A stretch of DNA of 64,000 nt from Paenisporosarcina macmurdoensis (lineage in GTDB: Bacteria > Bacillota > Bacilli > Bacillales_A > Planococcaceae): contig NZ_JBHSRI010000007.1 of the NCBI RefSeq assembly GCF_042658845.1, positions 1 through 64,000 on the forward strand, written 5' to 3'. The position numbers and the translations under genes were made by a program. The notes below the pieces were generated by a model. That model did no database searches and was not told where the DNA came from. It saw nothing but the letters and a program-made list of their open reading frames with translations. This document shows positions 15,760 through 24,691 of this stretch, piece by piece. Each line of letters begins with the position of its first letter. Position 1 is the first letter of the stretch.

Positions 15760-17346
15760 TTAAATAATCGGTCCGCCTTTTGAGACGATTTCTTCAGCAA
15801 CTGAGCCGAATTTATTGAAGTTTTCACGGAATTGATCTGCCAATTCTTTTGCTTTTGCGTCATATGCAGAAACATCTGCCCATGCATCGCGTGGATTTAG
15901 TACGTTTTCTGGAACACCAGGTACAGCTTTTGGAATCGCTAGCCCGAATACAGAACCTTTGTCTGTTTCTACATTGTCTAATTTACCATCCAACGCCGCG
16001 CGCACCATTGCACGTGTATAAGAAAGTTTCATACGTTTACCAACGCCGTATACGCCGCCAGTCCAACCCGTATTTACTAAGAATACTTGTGCATTATGTT
16101 CGTCAATTTTCTTTCCTAACATTTCTGCATACACGGTTGCAGGCAATGGAAGGAATGGAGAACCGAAACAAGTTGAGAACGTAGCTTGTGGAGTCGTGAT
16201 TCCACGCTCAGTTCCTGCAAGTTTCGATGTGAAACCGCTTAAGAAGTGGTACATTGCTTGTTCTTTTGTTAATTTACTGATTGGAGGCAATACGCCAAAT
16301 GCATCAGCTGTTAAGAAAATGATTGTATTTGGATGACCGGCTACAGAAGGGTCAACAATATTATCAATTGCTTGTAATGGGTAAGCAGCACGTGTGTTTT
16401 CAGTTAATGAGATATCCTCGTAATTAGCAATACGTGTATCCGGATCCACTACTACGTTTTCTAATACTGATCCAAAACGGATCGCATCGAAAATTTGTGG
16501 TTCATTTTCACGTTTTAAGTTGACTGCTTTTGCATAACAGCCTCCTTCAATATTGAATACACCATTATCTGACCAGCCATGCTCATCATCACCGATTAAC
16601 TTGCGATCAGCATCAGCTGATAACGTCGTTTTTCCAGTTCCAGATAAACCAAAGAATAAGGCAACATCACCTTTTTCGCCAACGTTTGATGAACAATGCA
16701 TAGATAAAATGCCTTGTTCAGGAAGTAAATAGTTCATAATAGAGAAAATTGATTTTTTCATTTCTCCAGCATATTCTGTTCCACCAATTAAAATGATGCG
16801 TTGTTCCATTGAAACAATGATGAATGCTTCAGAAGCAGTACCATCGATTGCTGGATCAGCTTTAAACGTAGGTGCATAAACAATAGTAAATTGTGATTCA
16901 TGAACTGCCAATTCTTCTTCCGTAGGACGAATAAATAATTGGTGTGCAAATAGGTTATGCCATGCATATTCATTAATTACTTTGATAGAAAGGCGAGATT
17001 CTTTGTCTGCTCCTGCAAAGCCATTAAAAACAAATAGTTCTTCTTTCGATTTTAAATATGTAACAACCTTCTTATATAAAGAGGAAAAAATTTCGGATGA
17101 AATCGGTTGATTTACTGTACCCCAATCAATCTTGTCTTTTGAGATATCTTCTTCAACAACATATTTGTCTTTAGGAGAACGTCCTGTATATTTCCCTGTC
17201 TCTACTTTTACAGCTCCAGTTGATGTTAAGACAGCTTCTCCGCGTAATGTTGCTTTCTCCACTAATTGTGGTACTGAAAGTTGTACATGCACGTTTTTGC
17301 CATTTAACAAGTCGTTCAGTTCGTTGATAGTGTTCACTGAATTCAT
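15760..17346 (-). CDS. pckA: Phosphoenolpyruvate carboxykinase (ATP)
   Basis: PckA converts oxaloacetate and ATP to phosphoenolpyruvate, the entry to gluconeogenesis. The 528-residue protein has the kinase P loop GLSGTGKTTLSAD, the metal/substrate segment DDEHGWSDNGVFN-x-EGGCYAK and a C-terminal GKRMKLSYTRAM. ATG with aaggaagg. Its promoter carries a CcpN-type site, which fits glucose repression of gluconeogenesis in Bacillus. A small hairpin CCCAAT/ATTGGG lies in the leader (about 17371-17384). Confidence 0.97.
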   Translation of the reverse strand: MNSVNTINELNDLLNGKNVHVQLSVPQLVEKATLRGEAVLTSTGAVKVETGKYTGRSPKDKYVVEEDISKDKIDWGTVNQPISSEIFSSLYKKVVTYLKSKEELFVFNGFAGADKESRLSIKVINEYAWHNLFAHQLFIRPTEEELAVHESQFTIVYAPTFKADPAIDGTASEAFIIVSMEQRIILIGGTEYAGEMKKSIFSIMNYLLPEQGILSMHCSSNVGEKGDVALFFGLSGTGKTTLSADADRKLIGDDEHGWSDNGVFNIEGGCYAKAVNLKRENEPQIFDAIRFGSVLENVVVDPDTRIANYEDISLTENTRAAYPLQAIDNIVDPSVAGHPNTIIFLTADAFGVLPPISKLTKEQAMYHFLSGFTSKLAGTERGITTPQATFSTCFGSPFLPLPATVYAEMLGKKIDEHNAQVFLVNTGWTGGVYGVGKRMKLSYTRAMVRAALDGKLDNVETDKGSVFGLAIPKAVPGVPENVLNPRDAWADVSAYDAKAKELADQFRENFNKFGSVAEEIVSKGGPII

Positions 17347-17409
17347 GTATATGTACCTTCCTTTTTCTTATATTCCCAATCCATTGGGGTGTTTTTTTAT
17401 TCGTTGATT

Positions 17410-17420
17410 AGTATAACACA
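17410..17420 (-). promoter_or_regulatory. CcpN-type operator overlapping the pckA -10 box
   Basis: On the minus strand the sequence is TGTGTTATACT. This fits the published B. subtilis CcpN consensus TRTGHYATAYW at every position and contains an extended -10 element (TGn-TATACT). CcpN is known to repress pckA and gapB. The assignment is by motif match and gene context. Confidence 0.7.
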
Positions 17421-17498
17421 TTCCGCTCATTAAACTACACTAATAGCCTAATTAAATTCCTCTTAAATTTCTCTTTAATGAAGAATAATAAATAATAT

Positions 17499-17527
17499 TT
17501 GACATAGAGGGATTAGTTTATTATGAT
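17499..17527 (+). promoter_or_regulatory. SigA promoter of metK
   Basis: -35 TTGACA (17499-17504) and -10 TATGAT (17522-17527) with a 17-base spacer, directly upstream of the SAM riboswitch. Confidence 0.85.
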
Positions 17528-17543
17528 GTAAAACTGAACGGAT

Positions 17544-17730
17544 ACTCTTATCCCGAGCTGGTTGAGGGGTCAGGCCCTATGAAACCCGGCAACCTGCAGT
17601 TATGAAGTAAGTAGTAATTAGCAAAGGTGCTGAACCTGAAGCAAGGTGTATTCCTTGGATGATAAGAGTGAAAGATGCCTATTAATGTATACTTTCCTCA
17701 TGTGATTTACGTGAGAGAGGGTTTTTTTTA
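17544..17730 (+). promoter_or_regulatory. SAM-I (S-box) riboswitch with terminator
   Basis: The aptamer runs from 17544 to 17669. P1 is formed by actcttatc (17544-17552) and gataagagt (17661-17669). The conserved core is present: gaggggtcaggccctatgaa, then acccggcaacc and aaggtgct. A hairpin around TCATGT/ACGTGA followed by eight T (about 17693-17729) is the expression platform. S-adenosylmethionine binding is expected to favour this terminator and shut off metK. Confidence 0.95.
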
Positions 17731-17867
17731 TGACATCTCCCTTTATCCTCGTGTGCAGAAGCCCGATAAGGCGGAAGGTTTTAATCGACTGAATAAGCTG
17801 AACATGGGAAATGAGTACCGTTTGAATTTTCCGAGAGAAATCTCGAAGGATATAGGAGGAAATACCA

Positions 17868-19064
17868 ATGACAAATCGTCGTCTATTTACATCAGAATCA
17901 GTAACAGAAGGGCATCCAGATAAGATTTGTGATCAAATCTCAGATGCAATTTTAGATGCAATTTTAACTGAAGATCCTAACGCACGTGTTGCATGTGAAA
18001 CGACAGTAACAACAGGTTTAGTACTGGTTGCTGGAGAAATCACAACAACAGCTTATGTGGATATTCAAAAAGTTGTACGTGAAACAGTCCGCGAAATCGG
18101 CTATACACGTGCAAAATATGGTTTTGACTCAGAGACTTCTGCAGTATTAACTGCAATCGATGAGCAATCTCCTGACATCGCTATGGGTGTTGATAGAGCA
18201 TTAGAGGCGCGTGAAGGCTCTATGACTGATTCAGACATCGATGCAATCGGAGCAGGTGACCAAGGTTTAATGTTCGGTTTTGCTTGTAATGAAACACCGG
18301 AATTAATGCCACTTCCAATTAGTATGGCTCATAAGTTAGCTCGTCGTTTAGCGGAAGTTCGTAAAGAAGAAGTATTATCATATTTACGTCCCGATGGTAA
18401 AACACAAGTCACGGTTGAGTATGATGAAAACAATAAACCGTTGCGCATTGATACAATTGTTATTTCAACTCAACATCACCCTGAAGTAACGCTTGAGCAA
18501 ATTCAACGTAACATTAAAGAACATGTCATTAAACCTGTTGTACCAGCAGAATTAATTGACGAAAATACAAAATACTTTATTAATCCAACTGGTCGTTTCG
18601 TAATTGGTGGACCTCAAGGTGATGCTGGCTTAACAGGACGTAAAATTATCGTAGATACTTACGGTGGTTATGCACGTCACGGTGGCGGAGCATTCTCTGG
18701 TAAGGATCCTACAAAAGTGGATCGTTCAGCAGCATACGCAGCACGATACGTAGCAAAAAACCTTGTAGCAGCAGGACTAGCTGACCGTTGTGAAGTTCAA
18801 CTTGCTTATGCAATTGGAGTAGCACAACCGGTATCGATCGCTATCGACACATTCGGTACTGGCACAGTTAGTGAATCTAAACTTGTTGAATTAGTTCGCG
18901 AGTTATTCGACCTACGACCTGCAGGTATCATCAAAATGTTAGATCTTCGTCGTCCGATTTACAAACAAACTGCTGCTTACGGGCACTTTGGTCGTACAGA
19001 CTTAGATGTACCTTGGGAAAAAACAGACAAAGCTGCTCTTTTGAAAGAAAAAGCTGGCGAATAA
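17868..19064 (+). CDS. metK: S-adenosylmethionine synthetase
   Basis: MetK makes SAM from methionine and ATP. The 398-residue protein has the signatures GHPDKICDQISDAILDA, GAGDQGLMFGFA and GGAFSGKDPTKVDRSA. ATG with ataggaggaaa. It is under its own SAM riboswitch, giving direct product feedback, and ends at a strong terminator. Divergent from pckA. Confidence 0.98.
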   Translation: MTNRRLFTSESVTEGHPDKICDQISDAILDAILTEDPNARVACETTVTTGLVLVAGEITTTAYVDIQKVVRETVREIGYTRAKYGFDSETSAVLTAIDEQSPDIAMGVDRALEAREGSMTDSDIDAIGAGDQGLMFGFACNETPELMPLPISMAHKLARRLAEVRKEEVLSYLRPDGKTQVTVEYDENNKPLRIDTIVISTQHHPEVTLEQIQRNIKEHVIKPVVPAELIDENTKYFINPTGRFVIGGPQGDAGLTGRKIIVDTYGGYARHGGGAFSGKDPTKVDRSAAYAARYVAKNLVAAGLADRCEVQLAYAIGVAQPVSIAIDTFGTGTVSESKLVELVRELFDLRPAGIIKMLDLRRPIYKQTAAYGHFGRTDLDVPWEKTDKAALLKEKAGE

Positions 19065-19067
19065 AAC

Positions 19068-19102
19068 AAAACTGTTCCGGATTAATCCGGAACAGTTTTT
19101 TT
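19068..19102 (+). terminator. Terminator of metK
   Basis: Near-perfect stem AAAACTGTTCCGGAT / ATCCGGAACAGTTTT followed by T7. Confidence 0.93.
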
Positions 19103-19112
19103 CTGTAGAAAA

Positions 19113-19390
19113 ATGGGTGAATGGTAAGAATTGAGCGGGAACAAATCAATCTTGAGTGGGAAAATATTTTTATAATAGGATTGATTCCACAACCGCAGCG
19201 AAGCGAAAGTCAAACTAATTATCACACGGACATTATGGACAAAAATGGGTGAAGGGAATAAATATAGTGCGAAGGGGAATAAACCAATTTGAAAGGGAAT
19301 AAACATCGAGTGAAAGGTAATAAATCAATTTGAAAGGGAATAAACACCGAGCGAAGGGGAATAAACCAATTTGAACGACAATATACCAAA
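19113..19390 (+). repeat. Intergenic array of degenerate 20-21 bp repeats
   Basis: The 19103-19410 stretch has no gene. Its second half is a run of direct repeats of the type GAAAGGGAATAAAcancgag and GAAGGGGAATAAAccaattt. Unit starts (GAA) fall at 19251, 19271, 19291, 19312, 19332, 19353 and 19373, spacing 20-21 bp. Two tail types (cancgagc, caattt) alternate, so the higher-order unit is about 41 bp. More degenerate relatives occur from about 19113 (gggaacaaatcaat). Function unknown. Confidence 0.75.
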
Positions 19391-19410
19391 CAGTTGGTAC
19401 ATATCAAATT

Positions 19411-19440
19411 AAAAGAGCAGGCACTTAAACGCCTGCTCAT
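19411..19440 (-). terminator. Terminator of the gamma-carbonic-anhydrase gene
   Basis: Stem GAGCAGGC/GCCTGCTC; on the minus strand it is followed by TTTTAATTT. Confidence 0.8.
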
Positions 19441-19441
19441 T

Positions 19442-19969
19442 CTATTTAGTACTTGTATTTTGTTGCATCGCTTTATAAATTTGCCCTTTTTCAGCGTATT
19501 CTTTTACAATTCGCTTCATATCTAGTCGGTCTTCATCATTTAATTCACGTACGACTTTCGCAGGTCGACCTAATGCAAGCATGCCTGCCGGGATAATCTT
19601 TCCTGGAGGAACTAAGCTTCCAGCTCCAATGAATGCACCTTCCCCAATTTCAGCTCCATCTAAAATAATTGAACCCATTCCCACTAAAGCGCCTTGACGA
19701 ATTGTACAGCTATGTAAGGTAACTTGATGTCCAATGGTTACTTCATCTTCTAAAATTAAGGGTGCAGCGGGGCTTTGATGTAAGCAACATAAGTCTTGTA
19801 TGTTTACTTTGCGACCAATCCTTGTTGAGTTAACGTCTCCACGAATCACGGTATTAAACCATATTGTGGACTCTGGACCGATTGTCACATCCCCACTGAT
19901 TGTGACATAATCAGCAATATAAACAGTTGGATCGATCAAGGGTGTTTTATTATTAAAAGAGTAAATCAT
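19442..19969 (-). CDS. ytoA: Gamma-carbonic-anhydrase-like hexapeptide-repeat protein (YtoA)
   Basis: A 175-residue left-handed beta-helix protein. The hexapeptide repeats are plain (ISGDVTIGPES, VTIGHQVTLHS, VGMGSIILDGAEIGEGAFIG). Three histidines in CLHQS, IGHQ and TLHS are at the places of the zinc ligands of gamma carbonic anhydrases. A C-terminal helix (DRLDMKRIVKEYAEKGQIYK) follows. Enzymatic activity is not proven for this subfamily. Confidence 0.9.
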   Translation of the reverse strand: MIYSFNNKTPLIDPTVYIADYVTISGDVTIGPESTIWFNTVIRGDVNSTRIGRKVNIQDLCCLHQSPAAPLILEDEVTIGHQVTLHSCTIRQGALVGMGSIILDGAEIGEGAFIGAGSLVPPGKIIPAGMLALGRPAKVVRELNDEDRLDMKRIVKEYAEKGQIYKAMQQNTSTK

Positions 19970-20223
19970 GTTATTTCCTCATTTCTTATTGCGGTATGGT
20001 TTCATTATACAAAAAAAGAGGAACATACATAAGTCGACTTGTTTATGTAGATGAGTTTACAGAACATTAGTAGATAAAGAAGAATGAGAGTTATGTCATT
20101 TGTGACGAAAGCAATGTTCATTTCAGGTCCTTCTTAGTGGCAATTACTTATTGTTTACAAGATCAAGTGGTAAAATTACATCAAGTAATGTCGAGAATTA
20201 GAAATAGTAAAGGGGCGCTGTTC

Positions 20224-21024
20224 ATGTGGAAATGGGAAGCTGATGGTCAAGCAAAAGCGGTTATCGCAATTGTACATAGCGCGTATGAACATCATCGTAG
20301 ATATGCATGGTTAATAGAGAAATTTAGAAGTTCAGGTTTCCATGTAGTAATGGGAGACTTGCCAGGGCATGGAGAAGCATCTAGAAAAAAAGCAGCACAT
20401 GAAGAAGATTTTAATTCATATGGGACATATATAGACCAATTAGTAGAAGCATCGATGACATATAACTTGCCAGTATTTGTGATGGGTCATGGTTTAGGGG
20501 CAACTCTTGTTATGCACTCACTTCAATTAAAATCGATTGAATGTGCGGCTTTAATACTTACGTCGCCTTGGTTGCATTTGAAAATCCATCCATCAAAACT
20601 TTCAAGTGCTTTGTCGAGCATGGGCAAGTTAGCTGAAAATGTAAAAAGTACACATGATGTGACAATTAAACAGCTGACGAGGAATTATGATGTATATACG
20701 CAAGATAAAGACGACCCGCTCTATAATACGACCATTACATTGAAATGGTATCATGAGCTGCAACAATTACTTAAAGCAACTTCATCTAGACAGGAAAGTA
20801 TTCAAAATCTGCCTATTTTAATGATGACAGCAGAGAGAGACAAAGTTACTGATCAATCGTATGCTAAGCATTGGTTGCAAAAGCAACAACTTTCAGAAAT
20901 TCAATATAAAGAGTGGGGAAGTTGTTTTCATGATTTATTTCATGAACCAGAGCAAGAGGATGTATTTTTATATACAGAATCATTTATGAATAATGTATTA
21001 AGATCAATCGGTTATATTGTCTAG
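20224..21024 (+). CDS. YtpA-type lysophospholipase homologue without the nucleophile serine
   Basis: A 266-residue alpha/beta hydrolase close to B. subtilis YtpA (bacilysocin-related phospholipase): shared GDLPGHGEA and EPEQEDVF segments. The nucleophile elbow reads MGHGLGA (about 20479-20499), so glycine replaces the serine of GHSxGG. The oxyanion HG is also HS (IVHSAYEHH). The Asp (ERDKVTD) and His (CFHDLFHEPE) are kept. It is therefore probably not a working serine hydrolase of the normal type. Start ATG 20224 after aaagggg; an upstream ATG at 20137 is in frame but lacks a ribosome site. Confidence 0.85.
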   Translation: MWKWEADGQAKAVIAIVHSAYEHHRRYAWLIEKFRSSGFHVVMGDLPGHGEASRKKAAHEEDFNSYGTYIDQLVEASMTYNLPVFVMGHGLGATLVMHSLQLKSIECAALILTSPWLHLKIHPSKLSSALSSMGKLAENVKSTHDVTIKQLTRNYDVYTQDKDDPLYNTTITLKWYHELQQLLKATSSRQESIQNLPILMMTAERDKVTDQSYAKHWLQKQQLSEIQYKEWGSCFHDLFHEPEQEDVFLYTESFMNNVLRSIGYIV

Positions 21025-21050
21025 ACACTCTTTATTGGGTGTCTTTTTTT
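21023..21050 (+). terminator. Terminator of the YtpA-like gene
   Basis: Stem AGACAC/GTGTCT followed by T7. Confidence 0.75.
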
Positions 21051-21132
21051 GATTTCAAAGATATGCCATACATTTTTTTCAGCTGTTGATTATGAAGGTG
21101 TACTGTTTCATAAAATATATGGCTGGGGTTAA

Positions 21133-22584
21133 ATGTTAGGAGGATACTTAATAGAACTATTTATTTTACGGCTTAACGAGTACTTATGGGGACCATGGAT
21201 GATTACCTTTTGTTTTGCTATTGGACTGTTATTTTCAGTTCTTACAAAGTTCCTTCAAATTCGCTTGTTAAAAGATATGATTATCCTTTTGTTTAAAGGT
21301 GAAAAATCGGATGCAGGTGTCTCTTCATTTCAAGCCTTTTCAATGGCTTTGTCGGGCAGAATTGGGACTGGGAATATTGCTGGAACCGCTACAGCGATCG
21401 CATTTGGAGGGCCAGGTGCGATTTTTTGGATGTGTGCTATAGCATTGATTGGAGCTTCTAGTGCATTTATTGAATCGACATTAGCTCAGATCTACAAAGT
21501 GAAGCAAAATGGACAGTATCGTGGAGGACCAGCCTTTTACATCGAAAAAGGAATCGGATGGAGATGGTATGGAAGCGTGTTTGCTATTGCTACAATTACA
21601 GCTACTGCGTTTTTATTACCTGGAATTCAATCGAATTCGATTGCATTAGGCATGGATAATGCCTTTCGATTACAACCATGGGTGACGGGTACAGCTATTA
21701 CAGTCATTCTTGGATTTATTATAATTGGTGGGGTTAAGCGGATTGCACATGTCGCACAAATAGTTGTGCCTTTCATTGGAATCATCTACATGGTTTGTTC
21801 ACTTGGAATTATTATCTTCCACATTGCAGAATTACCAGATGTATTACTGCTGATTTTTCGAAGTGCTTTTAATTTAGACGCAACATATGGTGGAATGATG
21901 GGGTCAGCAATTGTTTGGGGAGTTAAACGAAGCATTTACTCTAATGAGGCGGGTCAAGGAACTGGAGCACACGCTGCCGCGGCTGCTGAGGTGTCTCATC
22001 CGGTAAAGCAAGGACTTGTTCAAGCATTCTCTGTATACATAGATACACTCTTTATATGTACCGCTACAGCGATCATGATTTTACTAACAGGAATGTACAA
22101 TGTTCAACCAGATGGCAGCGGCACTTTGTTTATTGTTGAAAATTTACCAGGTGTTGATGCAGGACCTGGATACACCCAAGAATCAATTGATTCTGTAGTG
22201 CCTGGAAAAGGGGCAGGATTCGTTGCGATTGCACTTTTCTTTTTTGGGTTTCCTGCAATTATGGCCTACTATTACATTGCTGAAGTCAATGTAGCGTATT
22301 TAGTCAAAGGAATACCTTATAAAATTGCCGTTCTTTTATTAAAAGTTATTTTATTGTCGTCTGCATTTTATGGAGCGATTCGAAGTGCAGATCTGGCATG
22401 GGCGCTTGGTGATGTTGGGTTAGGCATCATGGTCCTGCTAAATTCTGTTGCCCTGTTACTCTTAGCTAAGCCAGCACTAACTGCGTTAAAAGATTATGAA
22501 GATCAAAAAAGAAAAGGAAAAGACCCAATTTTCAATCCTGTAAAACTCGGAATTAAAAATGCAGATTTCTGGATGAGAAGATAG
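21133..22584 (+). CDS. Sodium:alanine (AGCS) family symporter, first copy
   Basis: A 483-residue integral membrane transporter with about eleven hydrophobic segments and the AGCS signatures ALSGRIGTGNIAGTATAIAFGG and SNEAGQGTGAHAAAAAEVSHP. It probably takes up alanine, glycine or glutamine with Na+. Closely similar to the next gene over its entire length. The ATG at 21133 has only a weak ribosome site (ctgggg). A strong AGGAGG (21138-21143) lies 7 bases before an ATA codon at 21151 that aligns with the start Met of the paralogue, so the true start is uncertain. Confidence 0.92.
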   Translation: MLGGYLIELFILRLNEYLWGPWMITFCFAIGLLFSVLTKFLQIRLLKDMIILLFKGEKSDAGVSSFQAFSMALSGRIGTGNIAGTATAIAFGGPGAIFWMCAIALIGASSAFIESTLAQIYKVKQNGQYRGGPAFYIEKGIGWRWYGSVFAIATITATAFLLPGIQSNSIALGMDNAFRLQPWVTGTAITVILGFIIIGGVKRIAHVAQIVVPFIGIIYMVCSLGIIIFHIAELPDVLLLIFRSAFNLDATYGGMMGSAIVWGVKRSIYSNEAGQGTGAHAAAAAEVSHPVKQGLVQAFSVYIDTLFICTATAIMILLTGMYNVQPDGSGTLFIVENLPGVDAGPGYTQESIDSVVPGKGAGFVAIALFFFGFPAIMAYYYIAEVNVAYLVKGIPYKIAVLLLKVILLSSAFYGAIRSADLAWALGDVGLGIMVLLNSVALLLLAKPALTALKDYEDQKRKGKDPIFNPVKLGIKNADFWMRR

Positions 22585-22777
22585 AAATAAAATAAAAGGA
22601 AAACTTGTATTTTCTGTTAAAATGCACTAATTAATTTGAAAAATACTTACTTTACCTACACAAAAGAGTGTGAAAAATCAAGAAGTTTATTTCTATTACT
22701 TGGCTTGTACACATGGACTTTATGTAATATAGTGAATTGTGTGACAAAATAGTGAACTATAATAAGGGGGAAATAGT

Positions 22778-24238
22778 ATGGAAGAGTTTATTGGACATCT
22801 TAACGACTTTTTATGGGGTCCTTGGATGATTTATGGGTGTTTAGCAGTTGGACTATTATTCTCTATTCTTACGCGTTTTGTACAAGTTAGATTATTTAAG
22901 GATATGGTTGGACAAATATTTAAAGGTAAAAAATCGGATGCTGGCGTATCTTCATTCCAAGCGTTAGCAATTGCATTATCTGGTCGAGTAGGAACAGGTA
23001 ATATTGCAGGTACTGCAACAGCGATTGCATTCGGTGGACCTGGTGCTGTTTTCTGGATGTGGATGATTGCTTTCATCGGTGCATCTTCTGCATTTATTGA
23101 ATCTACATTAGCACAGATTTATAAAGTAAAAGACAGAGGCCAATATCGTGGGGGGCCAGCTTATTACATAGAAAAAGGAATTGGCTTGAAATGGTATGGT
23201 ATCGTATTTGCTATTGCAGCTCTTGTAGCAATGTCATTATTAATGCCAGGAATTCAATCGAATTCAATCGCAATCGGTATGGAAAATGCCTTTGGTCTTG
23301 AACGTTGGATTACTGGTGCAGCTATCGTTATCATTTTAGGGATTATCATTCTTGGTGGTGTTAAACGTATCGCAACTGTTGCCCAATACGTAGTACCATT
23401 TATGGCAATTGCCTACATGATCATGGCGGTTATCATTATCGGAATGAACATTACTGAATTACCAGGCGTAATTAAATTAATATTCTCTAGTGCATTTGGT
23501 TTTGATTCAACATTTGGTGGGATGATTGGTGCTGCCATTGCTTGGGGTGTAAAACGTGGAATTTATTCTAATGAAGCTGGTCAAGGTACTGGTCCTCACG
23601 CAGCAGCTGCTGCAGAAGTATCTCACCCAGTTAAACAAGGTTTAGTGCAAGCGTTCTCTGTTTATATTGATACACTTCTAGTGTGTTCAGCAACTGCGTT
23701 TATGATTCTGTTTACGGGGATGTACAATGTGCAATTAGACTCTGGAGACGGAGAATTTGTAGTTGAAAATCTTCCAGGAGTTGAAGCTGGACCTGGTTAT
23801 ACACAAGCGGCAATTGATTTGGCAATGCCAGGTGTAGGTATCGGAGCAGGATTTGTAGCGATTGCGTTATTCTTCTTCGCTTTCACAACAATTATGGCTT
23901 ACTACTACATGGCTGAAACAAATGTAGCGTACTTACTAAAAGGTAATGCTGAAAAAGTCGGTATTATGGTATTAAAAATTGTCATCTTAGTTACAGCGTT
24001 CTTAGGAACAATACGTGAAGCGGGTCTTGCTTGGGCATTAGGAGATGTTGGTTTAGGATTGATGGTATGGCTAAACTTAATAGCGATTCTGATCATTGCA
24101 AAACCAGCTCTAATTGCACTTAAAGATTACGAAGCACAAAGAAAAGCAGGCATCGATCCTGTATTTGATCCAACGAAGCTTGGAATTAAAAATGCTGATT
24201 TCTGGGTTGAATATAACGAAAACTTGAAGAAAAAATAA
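22778..24238 (+). CDS. Sodium:alanine (AGCS) family symporter, second copy
   Basis: A 486-residue AGCS transporter, paralogue of the preceding gene, with ALSGRVGTGNIAGTATAIAFGG and SNEAGQGTGPHAAAAAEVSHP. ATG with aaggggga. The 193-base gap between the copies contains a TATAAT (22758-22763), suggesting separate transcription. Its codon use is closer to the highly expressed type than that of copy one (impression by eye). Followed by a terminator. Confidence 0.94.
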   Translation: MEEFIGHLNDFLWGPWMIYGCLAVGLLFSILTRFVQVRLFKDMVGQIFKGKKSDAGVSSFQALAIALSGRVGTGNIAGTATAIAFGGPGAVFWMWMIAFIGASSAFIESTLAQIYKVKDRGQYRGGPAYYIEKGIGLKWYGIVFAIAALVAMSLLMPGIQSNSIAIGMENAFGLERWITGAAIVIILGIIILGGVKRIATVAQYVVPFMAIAYMIMAVIIIGMNITELPGVIKLIFSSAFGFDSTFGGMIGAAIAWGVKRGIYSNEAGQGTGPHAAAAAEVSHPVKQGLVQAFSVYIDTLLVCSATAFMILFTGMYNVQLDSGDGEFVVENLPGVEAGPGYTQAAIDLAMPGVGIGAGFVAIALFFFAFTTIMAYYYMAETNVAYLLKGNAEKVGIMVLKIVILVTAFLGTIREAGLAWALGDVGLGLMVWLNLIAILIIAKPALIALKDYEAQRKAGIDPVFDPTKLGIKNADFWVEYNENLKKK

Positions 24239-24246
24239 TAATTAAC

Positions 24247-24279
24247 AATCGCCCAGCTTCGGTTGGGCGATGTTTTTTT
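24247..24279 (+). terminator. Terminator of the second AGCS gene
   Basis: Stem ATCGCCCA / TGGGCGAT followed by a T-rich run (gttttttt). Confidence 0.88.
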
Positions 24280-24313
24280 CTGATATAGTAAAAGAGGAAA
24301 AGGAGGGATATAA

Positions 24314-24562
24314 GTGGAGAACACTTTATCTATTCTCATCATACTTGCGGGTATTGGTGTATTCATTATTATGAAGAAATTTTCTCATACAGGCAAAACG
24401 TATCTAGTTAATTTCTCCATTGCTCTACTCATGGCATTATTGTTCATACGTACAATGATGCTTGAGCCACTCGATTGGATAGGCTATGTAGCCATCGTTT
24501 TTTGTGGCTTAGCTTTCATCGCGCAAATGATTCTTGGATTTAAAAACTTAAAAACAACATAA
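24314..24562 (+). CDS. Hypothetical small membrane protein, 82 residues
   Basis: Start GTG 24314 after aaaaggaggga, an excellent ribosome site. Three hydrophobic segments can be seen (about residues 5-20, 30-48 and 53-76) with a short positively charged loop KKFSHTGK between the first two. I do not recognise the family. It is monocistronic: terminators lie on both sides. Confidence 0.78.
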   Translation: MENTLSILIILAGIGVFIIMKKFSHTGKTYLVNFSIALLMALLFIRTMMLEPLDWIGYVAIVFCGLAFIAQMILGFKNLKTT

Positions 24563-24563
24563 A

Positions 24564-24603
24564 AAAATCGATGATTGTAGATTTCTACAATCATCGATTT
24601 TTG
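24564..24603 (+). terminator. Terminator after the small membrane protein gene
   Basis: Almost perfect palindrome AAAATCGATGATTGTAGA / TCTACAATCATCGATTTT with flanking A and T runs; probably works in both directions. Confidence 0.9.
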
Positions 24604-24691
24604 TTTATCTTAAGAATTTCTTCACTATTTTCCTATCTTTTCCTTCATAAATGTTCGTTACACTAAGAATACTTGAGGGGAGAGAAAAGTA

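Noticed and set aside
15636..17400. Several long frames antisense to pckA (for example 15849-16184)
   Set aside because: They are shadows of the pckA coding frame with no ribosome site and no recognisable product.
19251..19390. CRISPR array
   Set aside because: The units are contiguous and degenerate, without fixed repeats separated by unique spacers, and no cas genes are near.
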